The notes: generated by a model not told the origin, from the letters alone. A stretch of DNA of 64,000 nucleotides from an uncultured Eubacteriales bacterium (GCA_910579575.1 CAJTUM010000005.1:83944-147943); one strand, 5' to 3'; shown: positions 25,360 to 33,985, counted from the first letter of the stretch. Numbers and translations are program-made.

Positions 25360-25607
25360 AAGGCCCGACGGCCAAACTACCCGCCTTTGCGCATTGCCGG
25401 CCTTGGGCAATGGCGCCAGCGGCTGCTAAGGCGTTGCCGAGCAATAGCGGAAAGGCCCGACGGCCAAACTACCCGCCTTTGCGCATCGCCGGCCTTGGGC
25501 AATGGCGCCAGCGGCTGCTAAGGCGTTGTTGGGCAATAGCGGGAAGGCCCGACGGCCAAACTACCCGCCTTTGCGCATTGCCAGCTTTGGGCAATGGCGC
25601 CAGCAGG
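25360..25607 (+). repeat. 92-bp tandem repeat, 2.7 copies, with internal hairpin
   Basis: Copies begin at 25360, 25452 and 25544 (period exactly 92) with aaggcccgacggccaaac. The third copy loses similarity near 25607. Each contains a hairpin of the type gcattgcc-loop-ggcaatggc. Copy 3 changes the loop (ggcc to agct) but keeps the stem. The period is not a multiple of three, and each copy contains stop codons relative to its neighbour, so it is not a coding repeat. It fills the space between the dehydratase-like gene and the acetyltransferase. Confidence 0.9.
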
Positions 25608-25612
25608 CTTAT

Positions 25613-26542
25613 TTGCGAAAGGAGTGGGTTTTCATCCTCATCGTTCCCTTTTCATTGGACCATATTCCCCAGGCCCAAGCGCTGCTTCAGGCGGATTATC
25701 GCCGAGCTCAGCAGCAGATTCCCAGCCTGTTGCCTGCCTCCCCTCTGCCCAGCCTGCTCCCTTATGTGCAAAACGGCCTGGGAATGGCCGCGCTGGAAGG
25801 ACAGCGGCTGCTGGGCTTTTTGTGTTGCAATCCGCCCCGGCAAAGGGCTTTTGCCTCTCAAGTTTCCGGCGTTTTTTCTCCGATCCATGCCCACGCCGTC
25901 CAACCACAGGATAGAGGTCCTATTTTCCAGCGATTGTATCAGGCTGCGGCGGAGCGTTGGGCGGCCGCCGGCGCGCTCTATCATTCCATCGCCTTATGGA
26001 CTTGGGATACCCAGGGAATCCAAGCCTTTTTCCGCTATGGCTTTGGTATGCGCTGTACAGACGCCCTCCAAGAGCTGGACGTTTTTCCTCCGCCCCAAAT
26101 CCCGCCGGGCCTGAACTTCCGCCAGCTGAAGGCGGAGGAAAGCCCTTTGCTGGATCCTCTCCGCCAGCTGCTGCGGGAACATCTGCGCCAAAGCCCTTGT
26201 TTTATGAACCCCGCCCCCGATTCTTCAGAGGAGCTGGCCAGCCGGCGTCTTTTCGCTGCGTTTGACAGCCAAACTCCCATCGCTTTTTTGGAAACAGCAG
26301 ATACAGCCGAAACTTTTCTTGCGGAATCCGCAGATATTCAAAACATCTGTGGCGCGTTTTGTTTGCCCCGCTATCGAGGCGGCCTTTATCGGCAGTTGTT
26401 GTATTATGTCGCCGGGGAATTAGCCCGCCAGGGCTTTCGGCGGCTGGGAGTGGATTACGAAAGCTTCAATCCCACAGCCGTCGGCTTCTGGGAAAAGCAT
26501 TTCGCCCCCTATACCCGGGGTTTGGTTCGCTTGATCGGCTAA
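25613..26542 (+). CDS. GNAT family N-acetyltransferase (two-domain)
   Basis: This protein of about 300 aa has a clear C-terminal GNAT fold (NICGAFCLPRYRGGLYRQLLYYVAGEL for the acetyl-CoA site, here GAFCLPRYRGG; then VDYESFNPTAVGFWEKHF). A degenerate N-terminal acetyltransferase-like half lies at residues ~10-150. The start is uncertain. The best ribosome site (aaaggag, 25618-25624) has no canonical in-frame start codon within reach; an ATC at 25634 is correctly spaced. TTG 25613 is listed as the nearest standard codon. An ATG at 25502 inside the upstream repeat is also in frame. The substrate is unknown. Confidence 0.65.
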   Translation: MRKEWVFILIVPFSLDHIPQAQALLQADYRRAQQQIPSLLPASPLPSLLPYVQNGLGMAALEGQRLLGFLCCNPPRQRAFASQVSGVFSPIHAHAVQPQDRGPIFQRLYQAAAERWAAAGALYHSIALWTWDTQGIQAFFRYGFGMRCTDALQELDVFPPPQIPPGLNFRQLKAEESPLLDPLRQLLREHLRQSPCFMNPAPDSSEELASRRLFAAFDSQTPIAFLETADTAETFLAESADIQNICGAFCLPRYRGGLYRQLLYYVAGELARQGFRRLGVDYESFNPTAVGFWEKHFAPYTRGLVRLIG

Positions 26543-26593
26543 ACCAGCCGGAACGCAGAAACGCATAATCATGTTAGGACGAAAATTTTGCGC

Positions 26594-26622
26594 TTGACAA
26601 CTGAGAATCCCAGCGCTATAAT
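26594..26622 (+). promoter_or_regulatory. consensus sigma-A promoter of the aspS2 leader
   Basis: TTGACA (26594-26599), exactly 17 nt, TATAAT (26617-26622). The predicted start near 26629 leaves a leader of about 300 nt before the synthetase gene. Confidence 0.93.
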
Positions 26623-26657
26623 GAAGCAAATCAATGTAAGAAAGCAGGTATTTGGAT

Positions 26658-26699
26658 ATGACACGCTATCTTATTTTACGCGGCGACGCGGATCGATAG
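26658..26699 (+). CDS. 13-codon leader peptide with two Asp codons
   Basis: The frame ATG to TAG reads MTRYLILRGDADR and lies in the transcribed leader of the aspartyl-tRNA synthetase gene. Asp codons GAC and GAT are the fourth- and second-last sense codons. The stop codon lies on the 5' arm of a hairpin. The ribosome site is modest (agg about 11 nt upstream). This is the layout of a leader-peptide attenuator sensing charged tRNA-Asp. Translation has not been shown. Confidence 0.5.
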   Translation: MTRYLILRGDADR

Positions 26700-26733
26700 C
26701 GCCTGACAGCCCTCCACGGGTGCAGGCGCTTTT
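26698..26733 (+). promoter_or_regulatory. attenuator hairpin beginning at the leader-peptide stop codon
   Basis: An 8-bp stem agcgcctg (26698-26705) / caggcgct (26723-26730), with an inner ccc/ggg, runs into ttt. Competing pairings exist: gggtgca (26718-26724) with tgcatcc (26740-26746), and agcgcc with the later ggcgct (26752-26757) before a longer T-run. Confidence 0.55.
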
Positions 26734-26772
26734 CGGCTGTGCATCCGCGGCGGCGCTTTTTCTTTGTTTTGC

Positions 26773-26809
26773 AAACGCCCTGCGGGAAAATTCCCTGGGG
26801 CGTTTTTTT
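26773..26809 (+). terminator. intrinsic terminator in the aspS2 leader
   Basis: A stem of aaacgccc / gggcgttt with an inner ggga/tccc helix is followed by seven Ts (26803-26809), 120 nt before the aspS2 start and downstream of the only clear promoter. Confidence 0.8.
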
Positions 26810-26929
26810 GAACGCCCTGGCGCTGAAAGAAGGCGATCCTATGCGGCAAACAGATCTTGCCGGGGCCGACGACTCCTCCTTTGACGATTTGTCCAAGCAA
26901 ATACGAGTTCATTCAATGGAGGAATTATC

Positions 26930-28303
26930 ATGAAAACCAAGTTGCCAAGCCAATCAAACAGCCACGAAAAATCATCTGTTTTTTCCGCCGTATCTCCGGC
27001 GACGCCGGCGTCTCTGCCCCAGGCGGAAACGCTCCGGGAGAAAATCGGTCAGGTCGTCCAGCTGGAAGGCATGGTTTACCGGGTGCGGCGGATGAGCGGC
27101 TTCGCTTTTGTGACGTTGCGAGCAGGGAATCAGCTGTTCCAGTGCGTTTATGAGCGGGAACAGGCCGATTTTCCCCTCTCTCTGCTGGAAGAAGAGGCCG
27201 TCGTCCGCCTTTGGGGCCTCGTTCGTCAAGAGCCCCGCAGCCGGGCGGGCTTTGAAATCCTGCTGCGCCGCTGCCAGCGGCTGAGCGGGCCGACCAGCCC
27301 TCTGCCCGCCAGCGTCAGCGGAAAAAAGCTGGATCTGGGGCTGGAAACCCTGTTGGATTTGCGTCCTCTAACCTTGCGGCGCATGGAACAGCAGGCCATT
27401 TTCCGCATCCAAGCCGCCTTGTGTCAGGGAATACGGGAGTTTTTGCAAGCTCACGAATTTACGGAAATCCACACGCCCAAAATCACCGCCTCCGGCGCCG
27501 AAGGAGGCTCTACCCTATTTGAGCTGAATTATTTCGGAAAATCTGCCTATTTGGCCCAAAGCCCCCAGTGCTATAAGCAGGCTATGGTCGGCGTCTTTCC
27601 CCGCGTCTATGAAATCGGCCCTGTTTTCCGGGCGGAAAAGCACAATACCTCTCGTCACTTAAACGAATATGTGGGCGTGGACCTGGAAATGGGCTTTTTG
27701 AACCATTACAGCCAGCTGATGGAGCTGGAAACCGCCCTGCTGCAATCCGTCTTTGTCCGCCTGCGCCAGCTTTGCCCGGAAGAGCTGGGTTTGCTGGGCG
27801 TCGAAATCCCAGAAATCGGCCAAATTCCGGCTCTTTCCTTTGAGGAAGCCAAAGCGCTGCTGGCTCGGCATGGTTTGAACCGCCCCGGTTCCTTGGATCT
27901 GGAGCCCCAGGAGGAAAAGCTGCTCTGTCAGCTGTCCGCTGAGGAGACAGGCTGCGAACTGCTGTTTGTCACTGGCCATCCTGCGGCCAAACGCCCCTTT
28001 TACGCCATGGAAACGCCGGAGAGGCCAGAATATACCGAAAGCTTTGACCTTCTATTTCGAGGGCTGGAAATTACCACCGGCGGTCAGCGGATTCACGAAT
28101 ATTCCGCTCAAGTGGAAAAAATGGAACGAATGGGCTTGAATCCTGCTGATTTTTCCAGCTATTTGGCGGCTCACCGCCATGGTCTGCCGCCCCACGGCGG
28201 CCTGGGCTTAGGGCTGGAACGGCTGACCGCCCGGCTGCTGGCCTTGCCCAACCTGCGCCAAGCTTCCCTCTTCCCGCGGGACCAGCAACGCCTGACTCCC
28301 TGA
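26930..28303 (+). CDS. aspS: aspartate--tRNA(Asp/Asn) ligase, archaeal-type (AspRS2)
   Basis: This 457-aa class IIb synthetase has an N-terminal OB-fold anticodon-binding domain (~25-125). The catalytic domain has motif 2 (VFRAEKHNTSRHLNEYVGVDLEM, visible as FRAEKHNTSRHLNE) and motif 3 (GGLGLGLERLTARLL). It lacks the large GAD insertion of bacterial AspRS and is the shorter, archaeal-like type that in Clostridia usually charges tRNA-Asn with Asp for GatCAB amidation. The first ~30 residues are a Ser-rich extension. The ribosome site tggaggaatt lies well placed before ATG 26930. The long leader with an Asp-rich mini-ORF and terminators implies control by tRNA charging. Confidence 0.92.
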   Translation: MKTKLPSQSNSHEKSSVFSAVSPATPASLPQAETLREKIGQVVQLEGMVYRVRRMSGFAFVTLRAGNQLFQCVYEREQADFPLSLLEEEAVVRLWGLVRQEPRSRAGFEILLRRCQRLSGPTSPLPASVSGKKLDLGLETLLDLRPLTLRRMEQQAIFRIQAALCQGIREFLQAHEFTEIHTPKITASGAEGGSTLFELNYFGKSAYLAQSPQCYKQAMVGVFPRVYEIGPVFRAEKHNTSRHLNEYVGVDLEMGFLNHYSQLMELETALLQSVFVRLRQLCPEELGLLGVEIPEIGQIPALSFEEAKALLARHGLNRPGSLDLEPQEEKLLCQLSAEETGCELLFVTGHPAAKRPFYAMETPERPEYTESFDLLFRGLEITTGGQRIHEYSAQVEKMERMGLNPADFSSYLAAHRHGLPPHGGLGLGLERLTARLLALPNLRQASLFPRDQQRLTP

Positions 28304-28381
28304 GCGGCAAAACTCGCCGACAGCCATAGAAAAACAGCGGACGTCTGGGCGCGTCGAACCAACTAAACCAAGAAAAAACGC

Positions 28382-28418
28382 AAATCCCCTTGCCTCATTT
28401 GGGCGAGGGGATTTTTCG
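28382..28418. terminator. bidirectional terminator between aspS2 and rex
   Basis: A 13-bp stem with one G-U pair (aaatccccttgcc / ggcgaggggattt), 7-nt loop and T-run. Confidence 0.88.
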
Positions 28419-28433
28419 TGGAACCAACGCCGC

Positions 28434-29054
28434 TTAGATTAAATAAGAAAGGGTCATGAGACTTTCGCTGAAATGGACGTTTTCCACAGGAATCGCAACG
28501 CCGTCCAAATGCAAATCCACGCCTGTGAAATTCCAGATGCCCCGGATGCCCCAACGGCACAGATTATCGGCGGCTTCCTTTGCGGCGTGACGGGGCAGCG
28601 TAAGAATCGCAATATCTGGATTTTCCTCCGCCACATACCGCTCCAATCGGCTCATGGCCATCACCGGCACGCCGGCCACCTGAGCGCCCTCCAGCTCCGG
28701 CTTGATATCGAAGGCCGCCGTCAGCGCAAAACCGCTCTGTGCAAAATTGAAATTGGTCATCAGCGCCCGGCCCAAGTTGCCCGCGCCCAGCAGCACCGCT
28801 TTGTGGCTGTTGTCCAGCTTCAAAATTTCCCGAATCGAAGCCCGCAGATTTTCCACATTATATCCATAGCCCTGCTGACCGAAGCCGCCGAAGCAGTTAA
28901 AATCCTGCCGCACCTGGGAGGCCGTCAGCCCCATTTTAGCCGCCAGCGCCCCAGAGGAGATCCGGGCCGTTCCATTTTGATACAGCTCGTCCACATAACG
29001 GAAATACCGAGGCATCCGCCGGATAACGGCCATTGAGATTCTTTTGCCTTCCAT
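28434..29054 (-). CDS. rex: redox-sensing transcriptional repressor Rex
   Basis: This 206-aa protein has an N-terminal winged helix (RISSGALAAKMGLTASQVRQDF, i.e. SSGALAAKMGL and the VRQDF recognition segment) and a Rossmann domain with GAGNLGRAL. A C-terminal swapped helix also fits Rex. The protein senses the NADH/NAD+ ratio and represses fermentation and respiration genes. No Rex palindrome (ttgtgaa-type) is obvious next to the gene. The ribosome site is poor for the listed ATG; an in-frame ATG seven codons later is possible. It ends the polA-phosphatase-rimI-tsaD run on the same strand. Confidence 0.95.
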   Translation of the reverse strand: MEGKRISMAVIRRMPRYFRYVDELYQNGTARISSGALAAKMGLTASQVRQDFNCFGGFGQQGYGYNVENLRASIREILKLDNSHKAVLLGAGNLGRALMTNFNFAQSGFALTAAFDIKPELEGAQVAGVPVMAMSRLERYVAEENPDIAILTLPRHAAKEAADNLCRWGIRGIWNFTGVDLHLDGVAIPVENVHFSESLMTLSYLI

Positions 29055-29126
29055 ATTATTCTATCATACGCCCCGCAGAACCGCCGGCTCCGCAGGAACC
29101 CCTTTCTTGATAGGATTGCGCCGAGA

Positions 29127-30185
29127 TTATCGTTCGCCGCATTTCGATTTGTTTTCATCGTCCGATTTCGCGAAAACCGCTTCTGAGACAGGCATGGTGG
29201 CATAGCAATTTTGCTCCAGGCCGGCGGTATTGCCGGCCAAATACTCATAGTATGCCTGGCAGGCGATCATAGAACCGTTGTCGCCGCACAGAGAAAGCGG
29301 CGGCAGATAAAGGGCGACGCCTTGCTTTTGACATTCTTTCTCCAACATGGCCCGGAGGACGCTGTTGGCCGCTACGCCGCCTGCCGCCGCCACGACCTTG
29401 CGCCCTCTTTGCCGAGCGGCCTCCATAGCCTTGGGAACCGTCGCCTGCGCCACGGCCCGGCAGACCGCCGCCGCCAGATGACAGGGCTGAATTTTCTCTC
29501 CCTTCTGGTCGGCGTTGTGAGTCAGGTTGAGGGCGGCGGTTTTGAGTCCAGAGAATGAAAAATCCAGAGGGTTGCCGCTGAGCTTAGCCATAGGCAACGG
29601 GTAAAAATCCGGGTTCCCCTGCTGCGCCAATTTGTCCATAGCGGCGCCGCCGGGATACGGCAGGCCCAGCGTTCGAGCGATTTTATCAAACGCCTCTCCC
29701 GCCGCGTCGTCTCGGGAGGTCCCCAGCAACTCAATTTGCGTATAATCCTCCACATCCGCCAAAATGGTGTGCCCGCCGGAGACCACCAAAGCCAAAAAAG
29801 GCGGCTTCAGCTGGGGAAAAGCCACATAGTTGGCGGCGATATGCCCCCGAATATGATGCACAGGGATAAAGGGCTTGCCCAATGCTTGGGCGCAGGCTTT
29901 GGCGAAATTGGCGCCCACCAACAAGGCGCCGATCAGTCCCGGCGCGCAGGTTGCGGCCACGGCGTCGATCTCCCGCCGCTTCAAGCCGGATTGAGCCAAA
30001 GCCTGGTCCGCCACCAGGCTGATTTTCTCAATATGTTTCCGAGAGGCGATTTCGGGCACGACGCCGCCATACAGCGCGTGCATATCCGCTTGGGAATAGA
30101 CGACGTCGGACAAAATCGTCCGGCCGTCCCGGCTGACGGCGGCGGCCGTCTCGTCGCAGGAAGTCTCTATCGCCAGTATATTCAT
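29127..30185 (-). CDS. tsaD: tRNA N6-threonylcarbamoyladenosine transferase TsaD
   Basis: This 352-aa ASKHA-fold enzyme begins ILAIETSCDETAAA. The metal-binding HxxxH is HHIRGHIAAN, the second phosphate loop is VVSGGHT, and AAAGGVAANS lies near the C-terminus. It places threonylcarbamoyl on A37 of ANN-decoding tRNAs with TsaB and TsaE, neither of which lies in this window. ATG 30185 has gaggg at 7 nt. It follows rimI by 10 bp, as in many Firmicutes tsaE-tsaB-rimI-tsaD clusters. Confidence 0.97.
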   Translation of the reverse strand: MNILAIETSCDETAAAVSRDGRTILSDVVYSQADMHALYGGVVPEIASRKHIEKISLVADQALAQSGLKRREIDAVAATCAPGLIGALLVGANFAKACAQALGKPFIPVHHIRGHIAANYVAFPQLKPPFLALVVSGGHTILADVEDYTQIELLGTSRDDAAGEAFDKIARTLGLPYPGGAAMDKLAQQGNPDFYPLPMAKLSGNPLDFSFSGLKTAALNLTHNADQKGEKIQPCHLAAAVCRAVAQATVPKAMEAARQRGRKVVAAAGGVAANSVLRAMLEKECQKQGVALYLPPLSLCGDNGSMIACQAYYEYLAGNTAGLEQNCYATMPVSEAVFAKSDDENKSKCGER

Positions 30186-30195
30186 GAAAATTCCC

Positions 30196-30663
30196 TCATT
30201 TCCAGGCCCCTGCGTCGGGCGCAAATTTACACATCATCAGCAAAGCGTCTTCCCGAGGTTTTTCATAATACCCGGGACGAATTCCTTGGGGCGCAAAGCC
30301 CAATTTTTGATAGAGGCGAAGGGCCGCTACGTTGGAGCGCCGAACCTCCAACGTGGCATACTCCCGTCCCTCCCGGCGAGCGCAGGCCAACAGCGCCTCC
30401 ATTGCCTGGCTTGCCACGCCCTGCCGCCGGCAGTCGGGCCGCGCCGCCACATTGACCACCTGACATTCCTCCAGCACCATCCGAGCGCCGGCATACCCCA
30501 GCAGTTTTTCCCCTTCCACGCACAAAAAATATCGGGCCAAGGGGCTTTCCAGCTCGCCGGCCAGGGCCTGGAGGCTCCAGGGATCGGAAAAGCACAAAAT
30601 CTCAATCTGAGCCATCTGCTCCAACCATTTTTCTTCCAAGGGGACAATCTGTCGGCCGTTCAT
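30196..30663 (-). CDS. rimI: ribosomal protein S18-alanine N-acetyltransferase
   Basis: This 155-aa GNAT protein has the acetyl-CoA loop RPDCRRQGVASQAM, ATLEVRRSNVAALRLYQKLGF (EVRRSN and ALRLYQKLGF) and the C-terminal Tyr-containing GYYEKPREDALLM, which together identify the RimI subgroup. It overlaps the upstream phosphatase gene by 4 bp and precedes tsaD, the usual genomic partner. Confidence 0.94.
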   Translation of the reverse strand: MNGRQIVPLEEKWLEQMAQIEILCFSDPWSLQALAGELESPLARYFLCVEGEKLLGYAGARMVLEECQVVNVAARPDCRRQGVASQAMEALLACARREGREYATLEVRRSNVAALRLYQKLGFAPQGIRPGYYEKPREDALLMMCKFAPDAGAWK

Positions 30664-31115
30664 TGGCCGTCCTCCTGCTCCAGCCGATCCAGCAAAGCCT
30701 TGACTGCCTGCTCGATGGCGGCGTAAGCCCTATCATAGGCCTGGGGGCCGCCGCCAAAAGGGTCTGGAATCCCCTGCTCCGCCAGCAAGCGGGCCTTGGC
30801 GGCGATTTCCGGCCCGGCGGATTGCAGCGCCGCCAAGTGGCTAAGGCTCATGACGTGAATTTCATCCGCCCATTCCAGCAGATACTGGGAGCAAGGCCGG
30901 GAACGCATTTCCTCCATCTGGTAGCCCAGCCGGGCCGCCGCTTGGACTCCCTCCGGAAAAGGAGGCTGGCCGGCCATGGCCGCCAAGCCGCAGGATTCCG
31001 CCCGGCAAGCCAACCCTCGGGCCTGGGCTTGAGCGTTGAAAACCGCTTGGGCAAAGGGGCTCCGGCAGGTATTTCCTGTGCAGACAAATAAAATATTGTT
31101 ATTTTTTTGCTTCAT
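30660..31115 (-). CDS. low-molecular-weight phosphatase, YwlE-like protein-arginine phosphatase
   Basis: This 151-aa LMW-PTP fold has the P-loop VCTGNTCRSPFA (C-x5-R) near residue 11 and the general acid in IPDPFGGG. The Thr in the loop (CTGNTCRS, where tyrosine phosphatases have Ile or Val) is the feature that makes YwlE specific for phosphoarginine. It would therefore counter an McsB-type arginine kinase; mcsB is not in the window. It overlaps polA upstream (17 bp) and rimI downstream. Confidence 0.88.
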   Translation of the reverse strand: MKQKNNNILFVCTGNTCRSPFAQAVFNAQAQARGLACRAESCGLAAMAGQPPFPEGVQAAARLGYQMEEMRSRPCSQYLLEWADEIHVMSLSHLAALQSAGPEIAAKARLLAEQGIPDPFGGGPQAYDRAYAAIEQAVKALLDRLEQEDGQ

Positions 31116-33735
31116 ACCAATTCTCCCCTTCGCTGACGTCGGCCTGGAGCCGCACAGAGAGAGGGAATGCGTTTTCCATCTCTTCTGTCAGCAGCGCTTT
31201 CACCTGCTCCGCCTCCTCCGGCGGCGCCTCGATAATCAGCTCGTCGTGAACCTGAAGCAGCAGCCGAGCCCGCAGGCCCTCCCGCTCCAGCCGGCGGTAG
31301 ACGGCGACCATGGCGGCCTTGATGACGTCCGCCGCCGTTCCCTGAATGGGCGTATTCAACGCCACTCGCTCGCCAAAGGAACGGATGTTGAAATTTTTGG
31401 ATTTCAGCTCCGGCAGATACCGCCGGCGGCCCATCAGCGTGGTCACATAGCCGTCTTTTCTGGCCTTTTCTTTGATTTCCGCCATATACCGGGCCACGCC
31501 GGCATATTTCTCCAAATAACTGTCGATATATCCCTGGGCCTCTTTTTGGGAAATATGAATGTCTTCCGAGAGAGAAAAGGCGGAAATGCCGTAGACGATT
31601 CCAAAATTCACCGCCTTTGCGTGGCTGCGCATTTGAGGCGTCACAAATTCCGGCGGCACGCCGAAAACCTGAGAGGCGGTGACGGTGTGGACGTCCTCTC
31701 CTTGAGCAAAGGCCTGCTTCATAATGGGGTCGTCGGCGATATGAGCCAAAATGCGCAGCTCGATCTGGGAGTAATCTGCGTCGATGAGCCGCCAGCCGGG
31801 CCGGGGCACAAAGCACCGTCGAATCTCCGCCCCCAGCTGTTGACGCACAGGGATATTCTGTAGATTCGGGTCTGTGCTGCTCAGCCTCCCCGTGGCTGTG
31901 ACGGTCTGCTGAAAGGTGGTGTGGATGCGCCCATCCGGGCCGGCAAGGCCGATCAGGCTATCCGAATAAGTGGATTTCAGCTTGGCCAGCTTGCGGTAAT
32001 CGATGATTTCCTCAATAATCGGATGTTGACCCCGCAATTTTTCCAGCACCTCGATATCGGTGGAATAGCCCTTTTTTGTCTTTTTGACCACTTTCAGACC
32101 CAATTTTTCAAAGAGAATCACGCCCAGCTGCTGGGTGGAATTGACGTTGAACGGTTCGCCGGCCAGCCGGTAGATTTCCTGGGTAATTTCTTCAATGCGG
32201 CCGGACAGGCTGTCTCCAAATTCCGCCAGCCGCTGGGCGTCCAGCGCAAAGCCCTCCCGCTCCATATGAGCCAGGACGGATACCAGCGGCAGCTCCACCT
32301 GCTCCATCAGCGGTTTCATGCCGTCCCGTTCAATCCGAGGCTCGGTTTCCCGGCACAGGGCTTCCAGAGCCCGGCAATGCTGCGCCAAGGTCTGCAACGC
32401 CTCCTGCGGCTGGGATAGAGGCGCAAACGCCTGCTCCCCGGAAAAATCTTCTCCGGGGCGCAGTTGGGCTCCCAGATAGGTCTGGGCGCATTTTTCCAAC
32501 CCATAACCGTTTTCCCCCGGGCTCAACAGATAACACCCCAAAGCCGTGTCGTAAACCAGCCCGCCGGGCTCGACGCCTCGACAGAGCAACGGAACAAACA
32601 GGCTTTTGGCGTCATGGAGAATTTTCGGCGTTTCCGGCCCAAACAGAGCCTTCAAAAATTCTTGATATTCCGCAGGGTCATAATTCTCCGCCCACAGGGC
32701 CCAGACCTTGCCCTCAATCCCCGCCGCGCAGGCCTGGAGCGAGGGAGGCGCCACGCAAAAAACCTCCTTCGCCTGGCGGGCCGCCTCTGCCAGCGCCTTT
32801 AAATCCTGCGCTTTTTCATATTGGCAAGAAAACTCCATCGGAACGGCGGACTGCTCTTGACCGGCGGAAAGGCCCAGTCTTTTAATAAGGGAATGGAATT
32901 CCAGCATGGAAAACATCTGATAAAGCCCGGCCTCGTCGGCGGGTCGGCGGGTCAGCTGGTCCAAATCCAGCGGAAGAGGCGCGTCTGTGACGCCCAAGGC
33001 CAGCTCATAGCTGAGTTGAGCGCTTTCCCGTCCGTCCTCCAGCTTTTTGCGCTGAGCCTTGGTGATCTTTTCGCTGTCCAGGTTCTGATAGACCCCTTCC
33101 AACGAACCAAAGGAGGTCAACAGGCTCATAGCGGTTTTTTCGCCAACGCCCGGCACGCCGGGAATATTGTCGGATTTATCCCCCATCAGAGCCTTCAAAT
33201 CCACGATTTTATCCGGCGTCAAGCCTTGATATTGCTGAGCGAATACCTCCGGCGTATAATCCTGATAGGAGGTCTGGCCCATTTTAGTGATCACCAGTTT
33301 GACGACGGCGCCCTGATCGATGTATTGCAGGCTGTCCCGGTCGCCGGTGACAATAACGCAGCTCTCCCCCGCTTCCCGGCAGCGCCGGGCCAGGGAGCCC
33401 AGCAGATCGTCGGCCTCGTAGCCCTCGGTTTCCATGCGGGCTACGCCCATCTTATCCAGAACCTCCTTGACCACTGGCATTTGGCAGGCCAGCTCTTCGG
33501 GCATGGCTCTGCGCTGGGCCTTGTATCCCTCGTATCGAAGGTGGCGGAAGGTCTTGGCCCGCATATCAAAGCAGACGCAGACCTTCTCCGGCTTTTCCTC
33601 CTCCAACAGCTTGAGCAGCATATTGACAAACCCATATATGGCGTTGGTATACAGTCCGTCCTTGTTGGTCAGCAGCCGCACTGCGTAAAAGGCCCGGTTA
33701 ACCAGGCTGTTGCCGTCGATGGCCATCAGTTTCAT
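31099..33735 (-). CDS. polA: DNA polymerase I
   Basis: This 878-aa enzyme has the 5' nuclease domain at residues 1-290 (LMAIDGNSLVNRAFYA, ETEGYEADDLLGSLAR, DLKALMGDKSDNIPGVPGVGEKTA, visible as GDKSDNIPG and GVGEKTA). Next is an exonuclease-like domain (~310-480) that lacks the metal-binding DxE, so proofreading is absent, as in other Firmicutes. The family A polymerase domain shows motif A ADYSQIELRILAH, the finger helix and motif C VHDEL. The ribosome site ggag lies 7 nt before the ATG. It is first in the run with the arginine phosphatase, rimI, tsaD and rex. Confidence 0.97.
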   Translation of the reverse strand: MKLMAIDGNSLVNRAFYAVRLLTNKDGLYTNAIYGFVNMLLKLLEEEKPEKVCVCFDMRAKTFRHLRYEGYKAQRRAMPEELACQMPVVKEVLDKMGVARMETEGYEADDLLGSLARRCREAGESCVIVTGDRDSLQYIDQGAVVKLVITKMGQTSYQDYTPEVFAQQYQGLTPDKIVDLKALMGDKSDNIPGVPGVGEKTAMSLLTSFGSLEGVYQNLDSEKITKAQRKKLEDGRESAQLSYELALGVTDAPLPLDLDQLTRRPADEAGLYQMFSMLEFHSLIKRLGLSAGQEQSAVPMEFSCQYEKAQDLKALAEAARQAKEVFCVAPPSLQACAAGIEGKVWALWAENYDPAEYQEFLKALFGPETPKILHDAKSLFVPLLCRGVEPGGLVYDTALGCYLLSPGENGYGLEKCAQTYLGAQLRPGEDFSGEQAFAPLSQPQEALQTLAQHCRALEALCRETEPRIERDGMKPLMEQVELPLVSVLAHMEREGFALDAQRLAEFGDSLSGRIEEITQEIYRLAGEPFNVNSTQQLGVILFEKLGLKVVKKTKKGYSTDIEVLEKLRGQHPIIEEIIDYRKLAKLKSTYSDSLIGLAGPDGRIHTTFQQTVTATGRLSSTDPNLQNIPVRQQLGAEIRRCFVPRPGWRLIDADYSQIELRILAHIADDPIMKQAFAQGEDVHTVTASQVFGVPPEFVTPQMRSHAKAVNFGIVYGISAFSLSEDIHISQKEAQGYIDSYLEKYAGVARYMAEIKEKARKDGYVTTLMGRRRYLPELKSKNFNIRSFGERVALNTPIQGTAADVIKAAMVAVYRRLEREGLRARLLLQVHDELIIEAPPEEAEQVKALLTEEMENAFPLSVRLQADVSEGENWYEAKK

Positions 33736-33919
33736 TCGCGTTCTCCGTTTCTCAAGGCGAAGCTCCGCCTTTTTGTTTTCCTTCTTATTATCTTCGTTTT
33801 TGGCCTTAAATGCAAGATGTCAGGAGAAGATTGTTTCAAATCTTTTTCTGCAAAACCGAATTTTCCCCTTTTTTTGCAACAAGGCGATAGACTGCAACGG
33901 GGCCGACGCTCCCCTGAAT

Positions 33920-33948
33920 TTGACAACTCTTGCGCGCCATGATATTAT
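33920..33948 (+). promoter_or_regulatory. sigma-A promoter of the polytopic membrane protein gene
   Basis: TTGACA (33920-33925), 17 nt, TATTAT (33943-33948), ending 37 nt before ATG 33986. Confidence 0.85.
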
Positions 33949-33985
33949 ACCTTATTAAATAGGAAACTTCCAAGGAGGATTGCAG

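Noticed and set aside
25360..25607. CRISPR array
   Set aside because: The 92-bp units are contiguous with no unique spacers between them, and no cas gene is near.
26623..26929. T-box RNA upstream of the aspartyl-tRNA synthetase
   Set aside because: The T-box antiterminator core and specifier-loop elements are not visible; a leader-peptide attenuator explains the structure better.
31099..33735. Proofreading-proficient DNA polymerase I
   Set aside because: The exonuclease-like region lacks the DxE metal ligands, as in other Firmicutes PolI, so it was not called active or unusual.
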